A stretch of DNA of 64,000 bases from Aneurinibacillus soli. Its GTDB lineage: Bacteria > Bacillota > Bacilli > Aneurinibacillales > Aneurinibacillaceae. The position numbers were made by a program, and so were the translations under genes. The stretch is from the NCBI RefSeq assembly GCF_002355375.1, contig NZ_AP017312.1, positions 470,001 to 534,000 on the forward strand, in the 5' to 3' direction. Of the stretch, positions 44,788 to 52,643 are shown piece after piece; the stretch's first letter is position 1; the number at the start of each line of letters is the position of its first letter. The notes under the pieces are model-generated. The model searched no databases and was not told where the DNA came from. It saw nothing but the letters and a program-made list of their open reading frames with translations.

Positions 44788-45204
44788 TTATTTTACTACG
44801 ATGACATCACAATGTGCATGCTGAGTAACACTCTGGCTGACGCCGCCGAGCATGAAGCGGGCGTAGTTGGACAGACCGCGTGAGCCAATCACAATAACGT
44901 CTACCTCGAGTTCCTCTGCTGTATCGAGGATCAGATTTTTCGGATCGGCCGCTTTTACGATTTTATGAATGGAAATATTCCGGGATGCGAATACGTCATC
45001 CAGTTCATCCGCTTTAGCAATCCAGTAGGCGCGCATTTCCTCGTCACTAATGCTTGTAGCACCGATGATAAATGATGGAGAAGTTGGATACGCTGTTACA
45101 ATAGTAACATGAGCTCCAAGTGCAGAAGCTAATTCTGCGGCGCGCTCGGCTGCTTTTTGTGCGTGCTCAGATCCGTCGTAGGAAAGTAAGATATGGCGGT
45201 ACAT
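44788..45204 (-). CDS. universal stress protein (UspA family)
   Basis: 138 residues from the ATG at 45204, seven bases after GGAGG (an ATG two codons earlier is too close). ATP-binding Usp motif: VDVIVIGSRGLSNYARFMLGGVSQSVTQHA (G-2x-G-9x-G(S/T) pattern; key part GSRGLS...GGVSQSV). It opens with ILLSYDGSEHAQKA. A single-domain cytoplasmic stress protein; the exact role is not known. Confidence 0.92.
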   Translation of the reverse strand: MYRHILLSYDGSEHAQKAAERAAELASALGAHVTIVTAYPTSPSFIIGATSISDEEMRAYWIAKADELDDVFASRNISIHKIVKAADPKNLILDTAEELEVDVIVIGSRGLSNYARFMLGGVSQSVTQHAHCDVIVVK

Positions 45205-45365
45205 GGGCATTCCTCCAGTTGATGGGTTCTGTTTCTATTGTACCGATAAGTTCTGTAACCGTCAAAACTGGCGGGAGAGGGTTTCTGAAGATCAATGCCG
45301 AATGTTGTTAAGGGTACAACGAAATACAAAAGTGATATGTATATAAAATAAAGCAGGTGACGTAA

Positions 45366-46304
45366 TTGACAGCATGGAAAATGGACAAACGGTGGCTGGA
45401 ATACGAAGTAGAGAAAGAGATAGCAGGTTGGACGCTAGAGCGCGTTCTAAAAGAGAAGTTGGGTATATCAGGACGCATGATTCAGCGCCTTACCCGGCAG
45501 AAAGGTGTCCATCTTAACCGCAAGCAGCCGTATTTGCAAAAAAAAGTAAAGCGGGGCGATGAAGTTAAAGTTCGGATTGCGGATGCGTTTGAACCGACTC
45601 TTCCGCCGGTGGCGATGGACATTCATGTGCTATACGAAGATGACGCGCTGCTCGTGGTGAATAAGCCTGCGGGTCTGGCGGTGCATCCGGTGAACGAAAA
45701 GCAGACGCGCACACTTGCGCACGGCATCTCGCATTACTGGACAGAGAAGGGCCAGCCGCGTGCTGTGCGTCCTGTCCATCGGTTAGACAAGGAAACGAGC
45801 GGTGCGATTCTGATTGCAAAGAATGGATTCATCCAGCAGCTTCTCGATAAACAACTGCGTGAACATGCGATTCGTCGCACGTATCTTGCGCTCGTAAGCG
45901 GGCATCCGGCACAGGTGGGCGAGGGTGGTACATTCTCAGATCCAATTGCCAGGGACCCACATCATCCAACCCGTCGCTGTGTATCCATGAAGGGGGATGA
46001 CGCCATTACCCATTATACCGTGCGGGAACTGTATGAACCGAAGCCTGATGTACTGCCAGAAGGGGCGGCGCTGGTGGAGATAGAGCTTGAAACTGGGCGT
46101 ACCCATCAGATTCGGGTGCATTTCAGTCATCACGGATTTCCGATTCTCGGGGATACGCTCTATGGCGGCCCGGTTGTAGATGGATTTCGTCGTCAGGCGC
46201 TGCATGCCACGAGCCTTACGTTTTTGCACCCATTAAGCGGTGATGTGATCGAATGCATGGCGCCTGCCCCGGATGATTTTGTGAAACTGCGCGACCAACT
46301 TTAG
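45366..46304 (+). CDS. RluA-family pseudouridine synthase
   Basis: 312 residues. TTG at 45366 with AGGTGA six bases upstream is the likely start; an ATG at 45381 is the alternative. An S4-like N-terminal domain (RVLKEKLGISGRMIQRLTRQ) is followed by the catalytic core: RPVHRLDKETSGAIL with the catalytic Asp, and late GRTHQIRVHFSHHGFPILGD. Members convert uridines in 23S rRNA or tRNA; the target cannot be told from sequence. It ends 15 bases before ywfO. Confidence 0.93.
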   Translation: MTAWKMDKRWLEYEVEKEIAGWTLERVLKEKLGISGRMIQRLTRQKGVHLNRKQPYLQKKVKRGDEVKVRIADAFEPTLPPVAMDIHVLYEDDALLVVNKPAGLAVHPVNEKQTRTLAHGISHYWTEKGQPRAVRPVHRLDKETSGAILIAKNGFIQQLLDKQLREHAIRRTYLALVSGHPAQVGEGGTFSDPIARDPHHPTRRCVSMKGDDAITHYTVRELYEPKPDVLPEGAALVEIELETGRTHQIRVHFSHHGFPILGDTLYGGPVVDGFRRQALHATSLTFLHPLSGDVIECMAPAPDDFVKLRDQL

Positions 46305-46319
46305 GAGGAGGGGTTGTGA

Positions 46320-47615
46320 ATGATGGGACGATTACAGGAAGAGAAGGTTTTTAAAGATCCGGTACACCGCTACGTACATGTGCGGGATACACTGATCTGG
46401 AACTTGATTAATGCACGCGAATTCCAGCGCTTGCGTCGGATTCGCCAGCTTGGCACTTCGTATGTAACGTTCCATGGAGCGGAGCACAGCCGCTTCAACC
46501 ACAGCCTTGGCGTATATGAGATTATGCGGCGCATTCTGTCTAACTTTAGCCGCCGCAGTAATTTTGTGATAACAGAGGAAGAACGGCTGTTGTGCCTCAG
46601 TGCGGCGCTTTTGCATGACATTGGGCACGGGCCGTTCTCACATTCGTTTGAGAAAGTATTCCATACCGATCATGAAGAATGGACACAGCGCATTCTGACG
46701 GGGAATACGCAGGTAAATGCAGTGCTTCGACGGGTATCTGACGATTTTCCGGAGAAAGTGGCACAGATGATCGGCAAGACGTATCCGAATAAGCTGCTAG
46801 TGAGCCTGATTTCGAGCCAAATTGATGCAGATCGGATGGATTATTTGCTCCGTGATTCGTATTATACAGGCACAAGTTATGGCTCATTCGATTTGGAGCG
46901 CGTTTTGCGAGTGCTCAAGCCGTATGAAGATAAAGTTGTGATTAAGCATACTGGCATGCATGCGGTAGAAGATTATATCGCGGCGCGGTATCAGATGTAC
47001 TGGCAGGTGTATTTTCACCGGGTAACGCGCAGTGCGGAGGTCATTTTGCGCAATATTTTTGCCCGTGTGCGGTACTTGCATGAGAGTGGGTATTCGTTCG
47101 TTCATAATCCGAAGCGATTCATGCCGCTGTTTAGCGGTACGATGACAATTGAGGAGTACATTGCACTCGATGAAGCGACGGTACTATACTACATGAGCGA
47201 GTGGAGTGAGGAAGCAGACGAGGTATTGCGCGATCTGTGCCATAGATTCATGGACCGTCGCCTGTTCAAATACGTGGAGCATGATGAAAATGCGGATAAT
47301 CCGCAGGAGATGCAGGAATTAAAGAACCTGTTTGCGGCAATTGGGATTGATCCGGACTATTACCTGGGAGTAGATTCCCCGTCTGATTTACCGTATGATG
47401 TTTATCGAAGCGGAGAGGAAGGCGAGCGGACGCCGATCTATCTTTTGATGCCGGATGGCGATTTGAAAGAGCTGTCGCGCTGCTCGGTTATTGTAGAGGC
47501 GATTTCCGGCAAGCGTCGGTACGACCACAAGCTATACTTCCCGCTTGATTTTTTGGAAGACGGAACGCGTGATCAGGCTATTGTACAGGAGATCAAGCGT
47601 CGTCTATGTATATAA
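46320..47615 (+). CDS. ywfO: HD-domain phosphohydrolase (YwfO type)
   Basis: 431 residues behind AGGAGGAGGGG. HD signature: HSRFNHSLGVYEIMRRI, LLHDIGHGPFSHSFE (metal His-Asp) and SQIDADRMDYLLRDSYYTG. The length and motif spacing match YwfO and SAMHD1-like dNTP triphosphohydrolases; B. subtilis YwfO hydrolyses dNTPs to nucleosides. It is the first gene of the conserved ywfO-ywhD-pbpG-speEB neighbourhood. Confidence 0.92.
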   Translation: MMGRLQEEKVFKDPVHRYVHVRDTLIWNLINAREFQRLRRIRQLGTSYVTFHGAEHSRFNHSLGVYEIMRRILSNFSRRSNFVITEEERLLCLSAALLHDIGHGPFSHSFEKVFHTDHEEWTQRILTGNTQVNAVLRRVSDDFPEKVAQMIGKTYPNKLLVSLISSQIDADRMDYLLRDSYYTGTSYGSFDLERVLRVLKPYEDKVVIKHTGMHAVEDYIAARYQMYWQVYFHRVTRSAEVILRNIFARVRYLHESGYSFVHNPKRFMPLFSGTMTIEEYIALDEATVLYYMSEWSEEADEVLRDLCHRFMDRRLFKYVEHDENADNPQEMQELKNLFAAIGIDPDYYLGVDSPSDLPYDVYRSGEEGERTPIYLLMPDGDLKELSRCSVIVEAISGKRRYDHKLYFPLDFLEDGTRDQAIVQEIKRRLCI

Positions 47616-47643
47616 GCTCTAGTAGAGAAGGGAGTACGAAACC

Positions 47644-48141
47644 ATGGATATGTTTAAGAAAAACCAGGGTGGCTTTAATATTATTAGCAACAAAAATCAG
47701 GTGCACGGTGGCTATGGCGCGGGCATGATCGATCTGAGCAGTGTATCTTCGATCATTCTGAGCGAAGAGGAAGCGGTTATTGATGTGGGTGCACTGCACG
47801 CGAAAAGTGCGGTGGAAAAAGGCGTGAAATTCTCGATGAATAAGGAAGATGTTCCGAATGGTGCACGGTACTGGCTCGTATGGGTAGCGGTAGACACCGG
47901 AGAAGTTGGTTCCTACTATGCGGGTGTAACCGCATGCGAGATGCTGATTGACCGCGAAGCGCGTCGGGGCTGGAAAATCCTCGCTGATCATGTAAACAAG
48001 ATGGACTATGCGATGAAGCGTCGCTACATCCTTGATGGTTTGAGTGAAAAAGAAAAAGAAAACCTGCGTACCTTGCTGTCGACGCATAACCCGGATATAT
48101 GGGAGCGTTCGCCGCAAGAATTGAAAGACATGCTTGCGTAA
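47644..48141 (+). CDS. ywhD: YwhD family protein
   Basis: 165 residues behind AGAAGGGAG. It matches the YwhD family (GGFNIISNKNQVHGGYGAG at the start, ARYWLVWVAVDT and GVTACEMLIDREARRGWKIL), a small Bacillales family of unknown function. The neighbourhood ywhD-pbpG-speE is typical for the family. It is followed by a strong terminator. Confidence 0.92.
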   Translation: MDMFKKNQGGFNIISNKNQVHGGYGAGMIDLSSVSSIILSEEEAVIDVGALHAKSAVEKGVKFSMNKEDVPNGARYWLVWVAVDTGEVGSYYAGVTACEMLIDREARRGWKILADHVNKMDYAMKRRYILDGLSEKEKENLRTLLSTHNPDIWERSPQELKDMLA

Positions 48142-48148
48142 AGAGTTG

Positions 48149-48195
48149 AAGAGGCTGTCTCGAACGTCATATATGGCGTTTGAGACAGCCTCTTT
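48149..48195 (+). terminator. intrinsic terminator of ywhD
   Basis: GAGGCTGTCTC (48151-48161) pairs perfectly with GAGACAGCCTC (48182-48192) with extra pairing inside (AACGTCAT/ATGGCGTT), then TTT. Confidence 0.85.
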
Positions 48196-48208
48196 GCTGC
48201 CGGGTTTG

Positions 48209-48364
48209 GTTCTCCCCCAACTGTGGTGGAGGAGCGGGGAAAGAATGGGCCGCGTCACTTTGTTACACTCCCCGAGGAGGTTATGACTGCCCCCTTCCTC
48301 TGGGGAGTCGCGTAAAGGCGTTCCGTTGCCCATTCCTTCCCCGCTCCTAGCACAGTTTGGATAG
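48209..48364 (-). repeat. dispersed structured element, copy B (internal deletion)
   Basis: On the minus strand it keeps both outer arms: 48328-48347 and 48231-48250 pair at 19 of 20 positions (GGAGCGGGGAAGGAATGGGC type). The left core is also kept (AACGCCTTTACGCGACTCC and AGGAAGGGGGCAG), but about 100 bases of the centre present in copies A, C and D are missing. The arm sequence differs from copy A yet still pairs. Confidence 0.8.
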
Positions 48365-48374
48365 GTAAACGTCA

Positions 48375-48486
48375 AGCAAAATGAGAATGACTAGCTTTTC
48401 AATGAAGTTGAAAACAGTGTCTAGGTTCTTTCAAGGAAGACCTTAGCTGTTTGGTGATTCAGCGCTCATGTTGAGCGGAGTTTTTT
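48375..48486 (+). ncRNA. possible small RNA with its own terminator
   Basis: Between repeat copies B and C lies a stretch that folds into AAACAGTGTCTAGGT paired with ACCTTAGCTGTTT (about 48412-48451), followed by a compact CGCTCA/TGAGCG hairpin (48463-48477) and a TTTTTT run. The layout (folded body, then intrinsic terminator) is that of a small RNA. No clear promoter was pinned down, and no known class is recognised. Confidence 0.35.
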
Positions 48487-48492
48487 AAATCA

Positions 48493-48737
48493 AAACGTTG
48501 TTGGGAGAGGAGAAGGGATGAGCAAGGGAGTGCTTTTACGCGACATCTTAGCGAAGGGAGAACGGCGAACGTGCCTTTGCCTGCAATGCTTCAGTGAATA
48601 GACACCGTAGGCCTTCTTTTGTGGGCGAGTTCGCTGAGCTCCCGGAGCGGACAGCCTACACTTCCCTGGGAGCGTAATGCAACGAACGGCTCATCCTTTC
48701 TCCTGCTCCTACCACCACACGTCATCGATTCCACAAA
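48493..48737 (+). repeat. dispersed structured element, copy C
   Basis: Full copy. The outer arm 48503-48523 pairs with 48689-48709 at 17 of 21 positions (AGGAGAAGGGATGAGC type). Inner stems: TTACGC/GCGTAA (48536-48541/48672-48677), GCGAAC/GTTCGC (48565-48570/48629-48634) and GCCTGCAA/TTGTGGGC (48579-48586/48619-48626, with wobble pairs). The 3' end abuts the pbpG terminator. It forms an inverted pair with copy D around pbpG. Confidence 0.85.
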
Positions 48738-48774
48738 AAGATCCGCCCCATTGCGTATGAAGGCGGATCTTTTA
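48734..48774 (-). terminator. intrinsic terminator of pbpG
   Basis: AGATCCGCC (48739-48747) pairs with GGCGGATCT (48762-48770). On the minus strand it is followed by a T-run (A-run at 48735-48739). Confidence 0.88.
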
Positions 48775-48787
48775 CGTAGTCTTAACA

Positions 48788-50812
48788 TTACCAGAACTTC
48801 CACTTATCCCAGAACGATTTCTTTTCTTCCGCAGGCAGTGGCTTCACAGGTACAGGCTCTGGCGCGTATTCGGTTGGGGCTGTTCCTGGCATGAAGTACA
48901 TCAGCTCTTGTGTTTTGGAGCCGGGTCCAGCAAGTTTGCCACTGACCGGATCGACATAGGCGGGCACTAAACCTTCAGGAACCGAGAAAATAGCAGGCGG
49001 CGTAGAAGCGAGTGCATTTTCCATAAAAGACGCCCAGATCGGCGCGGCCAAACGTGCATCTGCGACCTCATCTAGCTTGCGGTTGTCGTCATAGCCGACC
49101 CAGACAGCCGTCGCCAGCTGTGGTGTAAAACCAGCAAGCCAGGCATCGTAATCCGTCGTTCCAGTTTTACCGGCAACCGGACGGTGAAGCTGTCCGCTCA
49201 CCCGGTTAGCAGTTCCACCAGTTGCAAACACTTTCTCCATCAGATGGGTGAGAATAAACGCATTTTCCTTGCTGACAACTTGCTGTGTTTGTGGATGCGC
49301 CTCCACTAATACGTTGCCTTCCCGGTCTTCAATGCGTGTGATCGCCAGTGGCTCTGTTTTTTGTCCCTGATCAGCAATCGTCGCAAACGCGCGTGTCAGT
49401 TCAAGCGGCATGACCGGGGCACTGCCGAGCGCAAGCGACGGGAGTGGTGTAAATGGTGAGTCAATGCCGAGACGCTTGGCTGTGGCGACCATTTTGTCCG
49501 GTCCGATTGTCATATGAGTCTGGACGGCGTAGATGTTATCCGAGCGGGCAATGGCTTGTCCCATGTTAATGTAGTCATTCACATATTGATCGCCAAAATT
49601 ATGCGGCGTGTAGGTTTCATTATGATTTCCGAATGTAAAGACAGTCGGCTCACTCTTAATTCGGGTGAGTGGTGTATAGCCGTTCTCAAGGGCTGCCATG
49701 TACAGTACCGGCTTGATCGATGAACCAGGCTGGCGAAGTGCAAGTGCCCGGTTGTACTGACTCTTTGCATAATCACGTCCGCCGACCATCGCCCGGATGT
49801 AGCCGGTCTGTGGTTCAATGGCGACCAGTGCAGTCTGGAGTGGACGGTCTTTCGGCATGTATTTCTTCATGGCTTCCTCCGCTTTTTGCTGCATGTGCGG
49901 ATCAAGCGATGTGTAGATTTTCAAGCCGCCGTGCTCGACCAGATCTTCTTCAATGCCGTACTTGTCTCTGGCTAACTTGACGACATAATCGCGGAAGTAC
50001 GGCGCGATGTTTTTACTTTGAGCAGCAGCGGGATTCGCAAATGTAAGCTTTTCTGCGAACGCTGCATCGGCCTGTGTACGTGTGAGATAGCCTTCCGCTA
50101 CCATTGCGTTTAATACAATGCGTTGGCGGCTTTTGGCGGCTTGCTCGTCGCGAAATGGCGAGAAGAATTTTGGCCCTTTTGGCAGTCCGGCGAGGAGACT
50201 TGCTTCCGCGAGATCAAGGTCAGCTGCATTTTTACCGAAGTATGTTTTGGCAGCTGCCTGAATGCCGTATGCGGCATGTCCATAATAAATTTGATTCAAG
50301 TATAATTCCAGTAGCTGAGGCTTCGTGTAATTCAATTCAAGCTGAATCGTTAGCAGGGCCTCCTTATATTTGCGTGACCATGTTTTATCGTGACTGAGGT
50401 ACAGATTGCGGGCAAGCTGCATGGTGATTGTACTGGCTCCTTCCGCTTTGGAAAGTGTTCGAATGTCGTTGAAGGCAGCACCTGCAATGCGTGTCATATC
50501 AAAGCCGGTATGTTCGTAAAACTTCCGGTCTTCAATCGCAATCGAAGCATTCTGTACATACTTCGGAATGTGGTTCAGAGGCAGAAATACACGATTTTCC
50601 CCTTTATAAAGCGTTGCAATCACGGAGCTGTCGGCTCCGTAAATCGTAGTTGTTTCGTTCAGATCGGTTTGCGGCAGCGGTTGGGAGCGCAAATACAGCA
50701 GGAATAATCCGGCAAGTACCGCAAACAGAACCGACGCGATCGCCAGGTAGCGGACGCATCGTCCGGCAATACGAAGCCAGCGAACGAGCGGATCTTCCCG
50801 TTTGATTTCCAT
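48788..50812 (-). CDS. pbpG: class A penicillin-binding protein (transglycosylase/transpeptidase)
   Basis: 674 residues from the ATG at 50812, behind GGGAGGTT; the open frame continues upstream only because repeat copy D happens to be open. One N-terminal transmembrane anchor (about 20-42). Transglycosylase motifs: IEDRKFYEHTGFD, GASTITMQLARNLYL and ELYLNQIYYGHAAYGIQ. Transpeptidase motifs: RQPGSSIKP (S-x-x-K serine), ARSDN and GKTGTT. It polymerises and cross-links peptidoglycan. The name pbpG rests on the ywhD-pbpG-speE neighbourhood known in B. subtilis. It is flanked by inverted repeat copies C and D and points against ywhD and speE. Confidence 0.93.
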   Translation of the reverse strand: MEIKREDPLVRWLRIAGRCVRYLAIASVLFAVLAGLFLLYLRSQPLPQTDLNETTTIYGADSSVIATLYKGENRVFLPLNHIPKYVQNASIAIEDRKFYEHTGFDMTRIAGAAFNDIRTLSKAEGASTITMQLARNLYLSHDKTWSRKYKEALLTIQLELNYTKPQLLELYLNQIYYGHAAYGIQAAAKTYFGKNAADLDLAEASLLAGLPKGPKFFSPFRDEQAAKSRQRIVLNAMVAEGYLTRTQADAAFAEKLTFANPAAAQSKNIAPYFRDYVVKLARDKYGIEEDLVEHGGLKIYTSLDPHMQQKAEEAMKKYMPKDRPLQTALVAIEPQTGYIRAMVGGRDYAKSQYNRALALRQPGSSIKPVLYMAALENGYTPLTRIKSEPTVFTFGNHNETYTPHNFGDQYVNDYINMGQAIARSDNIYAVQTHMTIGPDKMVATAKRLGIDSPFTPLPSLALGSAPVMPLELTRAFATIADQGQKTEPLAITRIEDREGNVLVEAHPQTQQVVSKENAFILTHLMEKVFATGGTANRVSGQLHRPVAGKTGTTDYDAWLAGFTPQLATAVWVGYDDNRKLDEVADARLAAPIWASFMENALASTPPAIFSVPEGLVPAYVDPVSGKLAGPGSKTQELMYFMPGTAPTEYAPEPVPVKPLPAEEKKSFWDKWKFW

Positions 50813-50920
50813 AGATGAGAACCTCCCGTAATCATTGATACCCCCAGTATGGGTGAATCTAGTAAATTCTATACTTTTCACATGGGTTCGCAAGATTACA
50901 AGACGAAGAGTTGCTTGTGC

Positions 50921-51177
50921 TTTTGTGGAATCGAGTGACTTTGGTGGTGGGGGAGAGAAGAGAGAAGCCGTTCGCTTGGGTACGCTTTGCGGGGAAGTGG
51001 AGACTGGCCGCTCCAGGAGTCCGACGAACTCGCCCGCAAAGAAGAGCCCATGATGTATTTTCATTGAAGAATTGCGGGCAAAGGCCCGTTCGCCTGCCTC
51101 CTTACGCTGGGGAGTCGCGTACAGGCGCTCTCTTGCTTCTCTCTTCTCTCCTCCCAACAAAGTTGGGATTCCAAAAA
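50921..51177 (-). repeat. dispersed structured element, copy D
   Basis: Full copy on the minus strand. The outer arm GGAGAGAAGAGAGAAGC type (51135-51151 with 50952-50968) pairs at 17 of 17 positions. Inner stems: GTACGC/GCGTAC (51122-51117/50985-50980), GCGAAC/GTTCGT (51093-51088/51029-51024) and GCCCGCAA/TTGCGGGC (51079-51072/51039-51032). The two ends also match as imperfect terminal inverted repeats (TTTTGTGGAATCGAG and TTTTTGGAATCCC). It lies between the pbpG start and the TM2 gene terminator. Confidence 0.85.
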
Positions 51178-51200
51178 GCAAAGCATGTTGGTAAAAGCCC

Positions 51201-51253
51201 AAAAAAAGAGCTAGCCCCTATCGTCATTTTTTGACGTTTGAGACAGCTCTTTC
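51201..51253 (-). terminator. intrinsic terminator of the TM2-domain gene
   Basis: AAAGAGCT (51205-51212) pairs with AGCTCTTT (51245-51252) around an inner GTCA/TGAC stem, with a T-run on the minus strand. It partly resembles the ywhD terminator next to copy B (shared GTTTGAGACAGC). Confidence 0.75.
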
Positions 51254-51263
51254 GTGTGAAACG

Positions 51264-51587
51264 TTACTTCGTGGCTCGTACTTTTGCGATAATCTGTGCC
51301 TCGATCTGGTTATTTAACTCATCCACGCGCTTTCCGATTAAAAACACGTCTACAATAACCCAGATGATAATGGGGATGAATAATAAAAAGAAGCTAATAA
51401 TCCACACAACAATCATCCCAACTCCGAGCCCGACATCTCCTGTGTAGAATCGATGTGCACCCCAGCAGCCCAAAAATAGCCATAATAAATACGCAAGGGT
51501 CTTTGATTTTTTCTTATTATCGAACTCACCGCTAATAAGAAGTTGTTCTTCTGTGGTGAGTCCCTGGCGTGCAGAGAAATTATCCAT
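51264..51587 (-). CDS. TM2-domain membrane protein
   Basis: 107 residues from the ATG at 51587 (AGGGGGAG upstream). It has two transmembrane helices around LLWLFLGCWGAHRFYTGDVGLG, the TM2 signature with GxxGxHRFY, then a second helix FFLLFIPIIIWVIVDVFLI. TM2 proteins are small membrane proteins of unknown function, found in many phyla. Confidence 0.9.
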   Translation of the reverse strand: MDNFSARQGLTTEEQLLISGEFDNKKKSKTLAYLLWLFLGCWGAHRFYTGDVGLGVGMIVVWIISFFLLFIPIIIWVIVDVFLIGKRVDELNNQIEAQIIAKVRATK

Positions 51588-51715
51588 CTTCGCTCCCCCT
51601 TTGTATAAACGCCCTGTGTTAAGAAGTGTATGATTGTTACAGCTTGGCACATGAATATTTATCAAAAAATTTACGGAGAAAAATAGCCATCGGGGGTAAG
51701 ATAATGAAAGAGTGC

Positions 51716-51743
51716 TTGATTTTTGGTACAGGTCCTATATAAT
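51716..51743 (+). promoter_or_regulatory. probable sigma-A promoter of speE-speB
   Basis: TTGATT (51716-51721), a 16-base spacer and TATAAT (51738-51743), about 60 bases before the speE start. Confidence 0.7.
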
Positions 51744-51805
51744 GTAGCTTGTTTTACTATGGGTATCCTTCATCAAGGGAGGACACGAAAGGAGACGGAT
51801 AAAGA

Positions 51806-52636
51806 ATGGGTGGTTTCTGGTTTACAGAGAAGCAAACAGAAAATTTCGGGATTACAATTAAGGTTAATAAAACTTTACATACAGAACAGACAGAGTTCCA
51901 AAAGCTCGATATGGTCGAGACGGAGGAATTCGGCAACATGCTGTTCCTAGATGGTATGGTTATGACATCACAGGTGGATGAATTCGTTTATCATGAGATG
52001 GTAGCGCATCCAGCTCTTAATACGCATCCGAATCCAGAGCATGTGCTTGTAGTCGGTGGTGGCGATGGTGGCGTAATCCGCGAGATCATGAAGCACGACA
52101 AAGTGAAAAAAGCGACACTCGTTGAAATCGATGGCAAAGTAATCGAGTACTCCAAGCAGTACCTGCCGAGCATTGCAGGTGAGTTGGATAACCCACGCGT
52201 GGAAGTGATCGTAGGGGATGGCTTCATGCACATCGTCAAAAGCAAAAATCAGTACGACGTGATCATGGTTGACTCTACCGAACCGGTAGGACCGGCTGCT
52301 CCGCTGTTCGAGCGTGGCTTCTATCAGGGTATCTATGAAGCACTGAAAGAAGACGGCATGTTCGTTGCGCAGACGGATAACCCGTGGTTCAAGTCTGATC
52401 TGATCCGCAAAGTAAACAAAGACATTAAAGAAATCTTCCCGATCACACGTGCATACGTGGCGAACATCCCAACATATCCAAGTGGCATGTGGATGTTCCA
52501 AATGGGTTCGAAAAAATACGATCCGCTTGACGTGGATGTAGCCAGCATCCCGGAACGCGAAACAAAATACTACACACCACGCCTGCACGGTGCAGCGTTT
52601 GTTCTTCCGAAATTCGTGGAAGACATGGTGAAATAG
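51806..52636 (+). CDS. speE: spermidine synthase
   Basis: 276 residues behind AAAGGAG. It transfers aminopropyl groups from decarboxylated SAM to putrescine. Motifs: [24 protein letters not shown] (polyamine/substrate site, quoted in part), [13 protein letters not shown] (SAM-type nucleotide loop), [12 protein letters not shown], and [14 protein letters not shown]. It is the first gene of a speE-speB operon. Confidence 0.97.
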   Translation: MGGFWFTEKQTENFGITIKVNKTLHTEQTEFQKLDMVETEEFGNMLFLDGMVMTSQVDEFVYHEMVAHPALNTHPNPEHVLVVGGGDGGVIREIMKHDKVKKATLVEIDGKVIEYSKQYLPSIAGELDNPRVEVIVGDGFMHIVKSKNQYDVIMVDSTEPVGPAAPLFERGFYQGIYEALKEDGMFVAQTDNPWFKSDLIRKVNKDIKEIFPITRAYVANIPTYPSGMWMFQMGSKKYDPLDVDVASIPERETKYYTPRLHGAAFVLPKFVEDMVK

Positions 52637-52643
52637 GAGGGCT

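Noticed and set aside
47593-48375. 260-codon minus-strand frame over ywhD and repeat copy B
   Set aside because: It is opposite ywhD and includes its terminator and the repeat, with no start signal.
50813-51202. N-terminal extension of pbpG into repeat copy D
   Set aside because: The ATG at 50812 has a proper ribosome site and begins the usual cytoplasmic tail. The extension only translates the repeat element.
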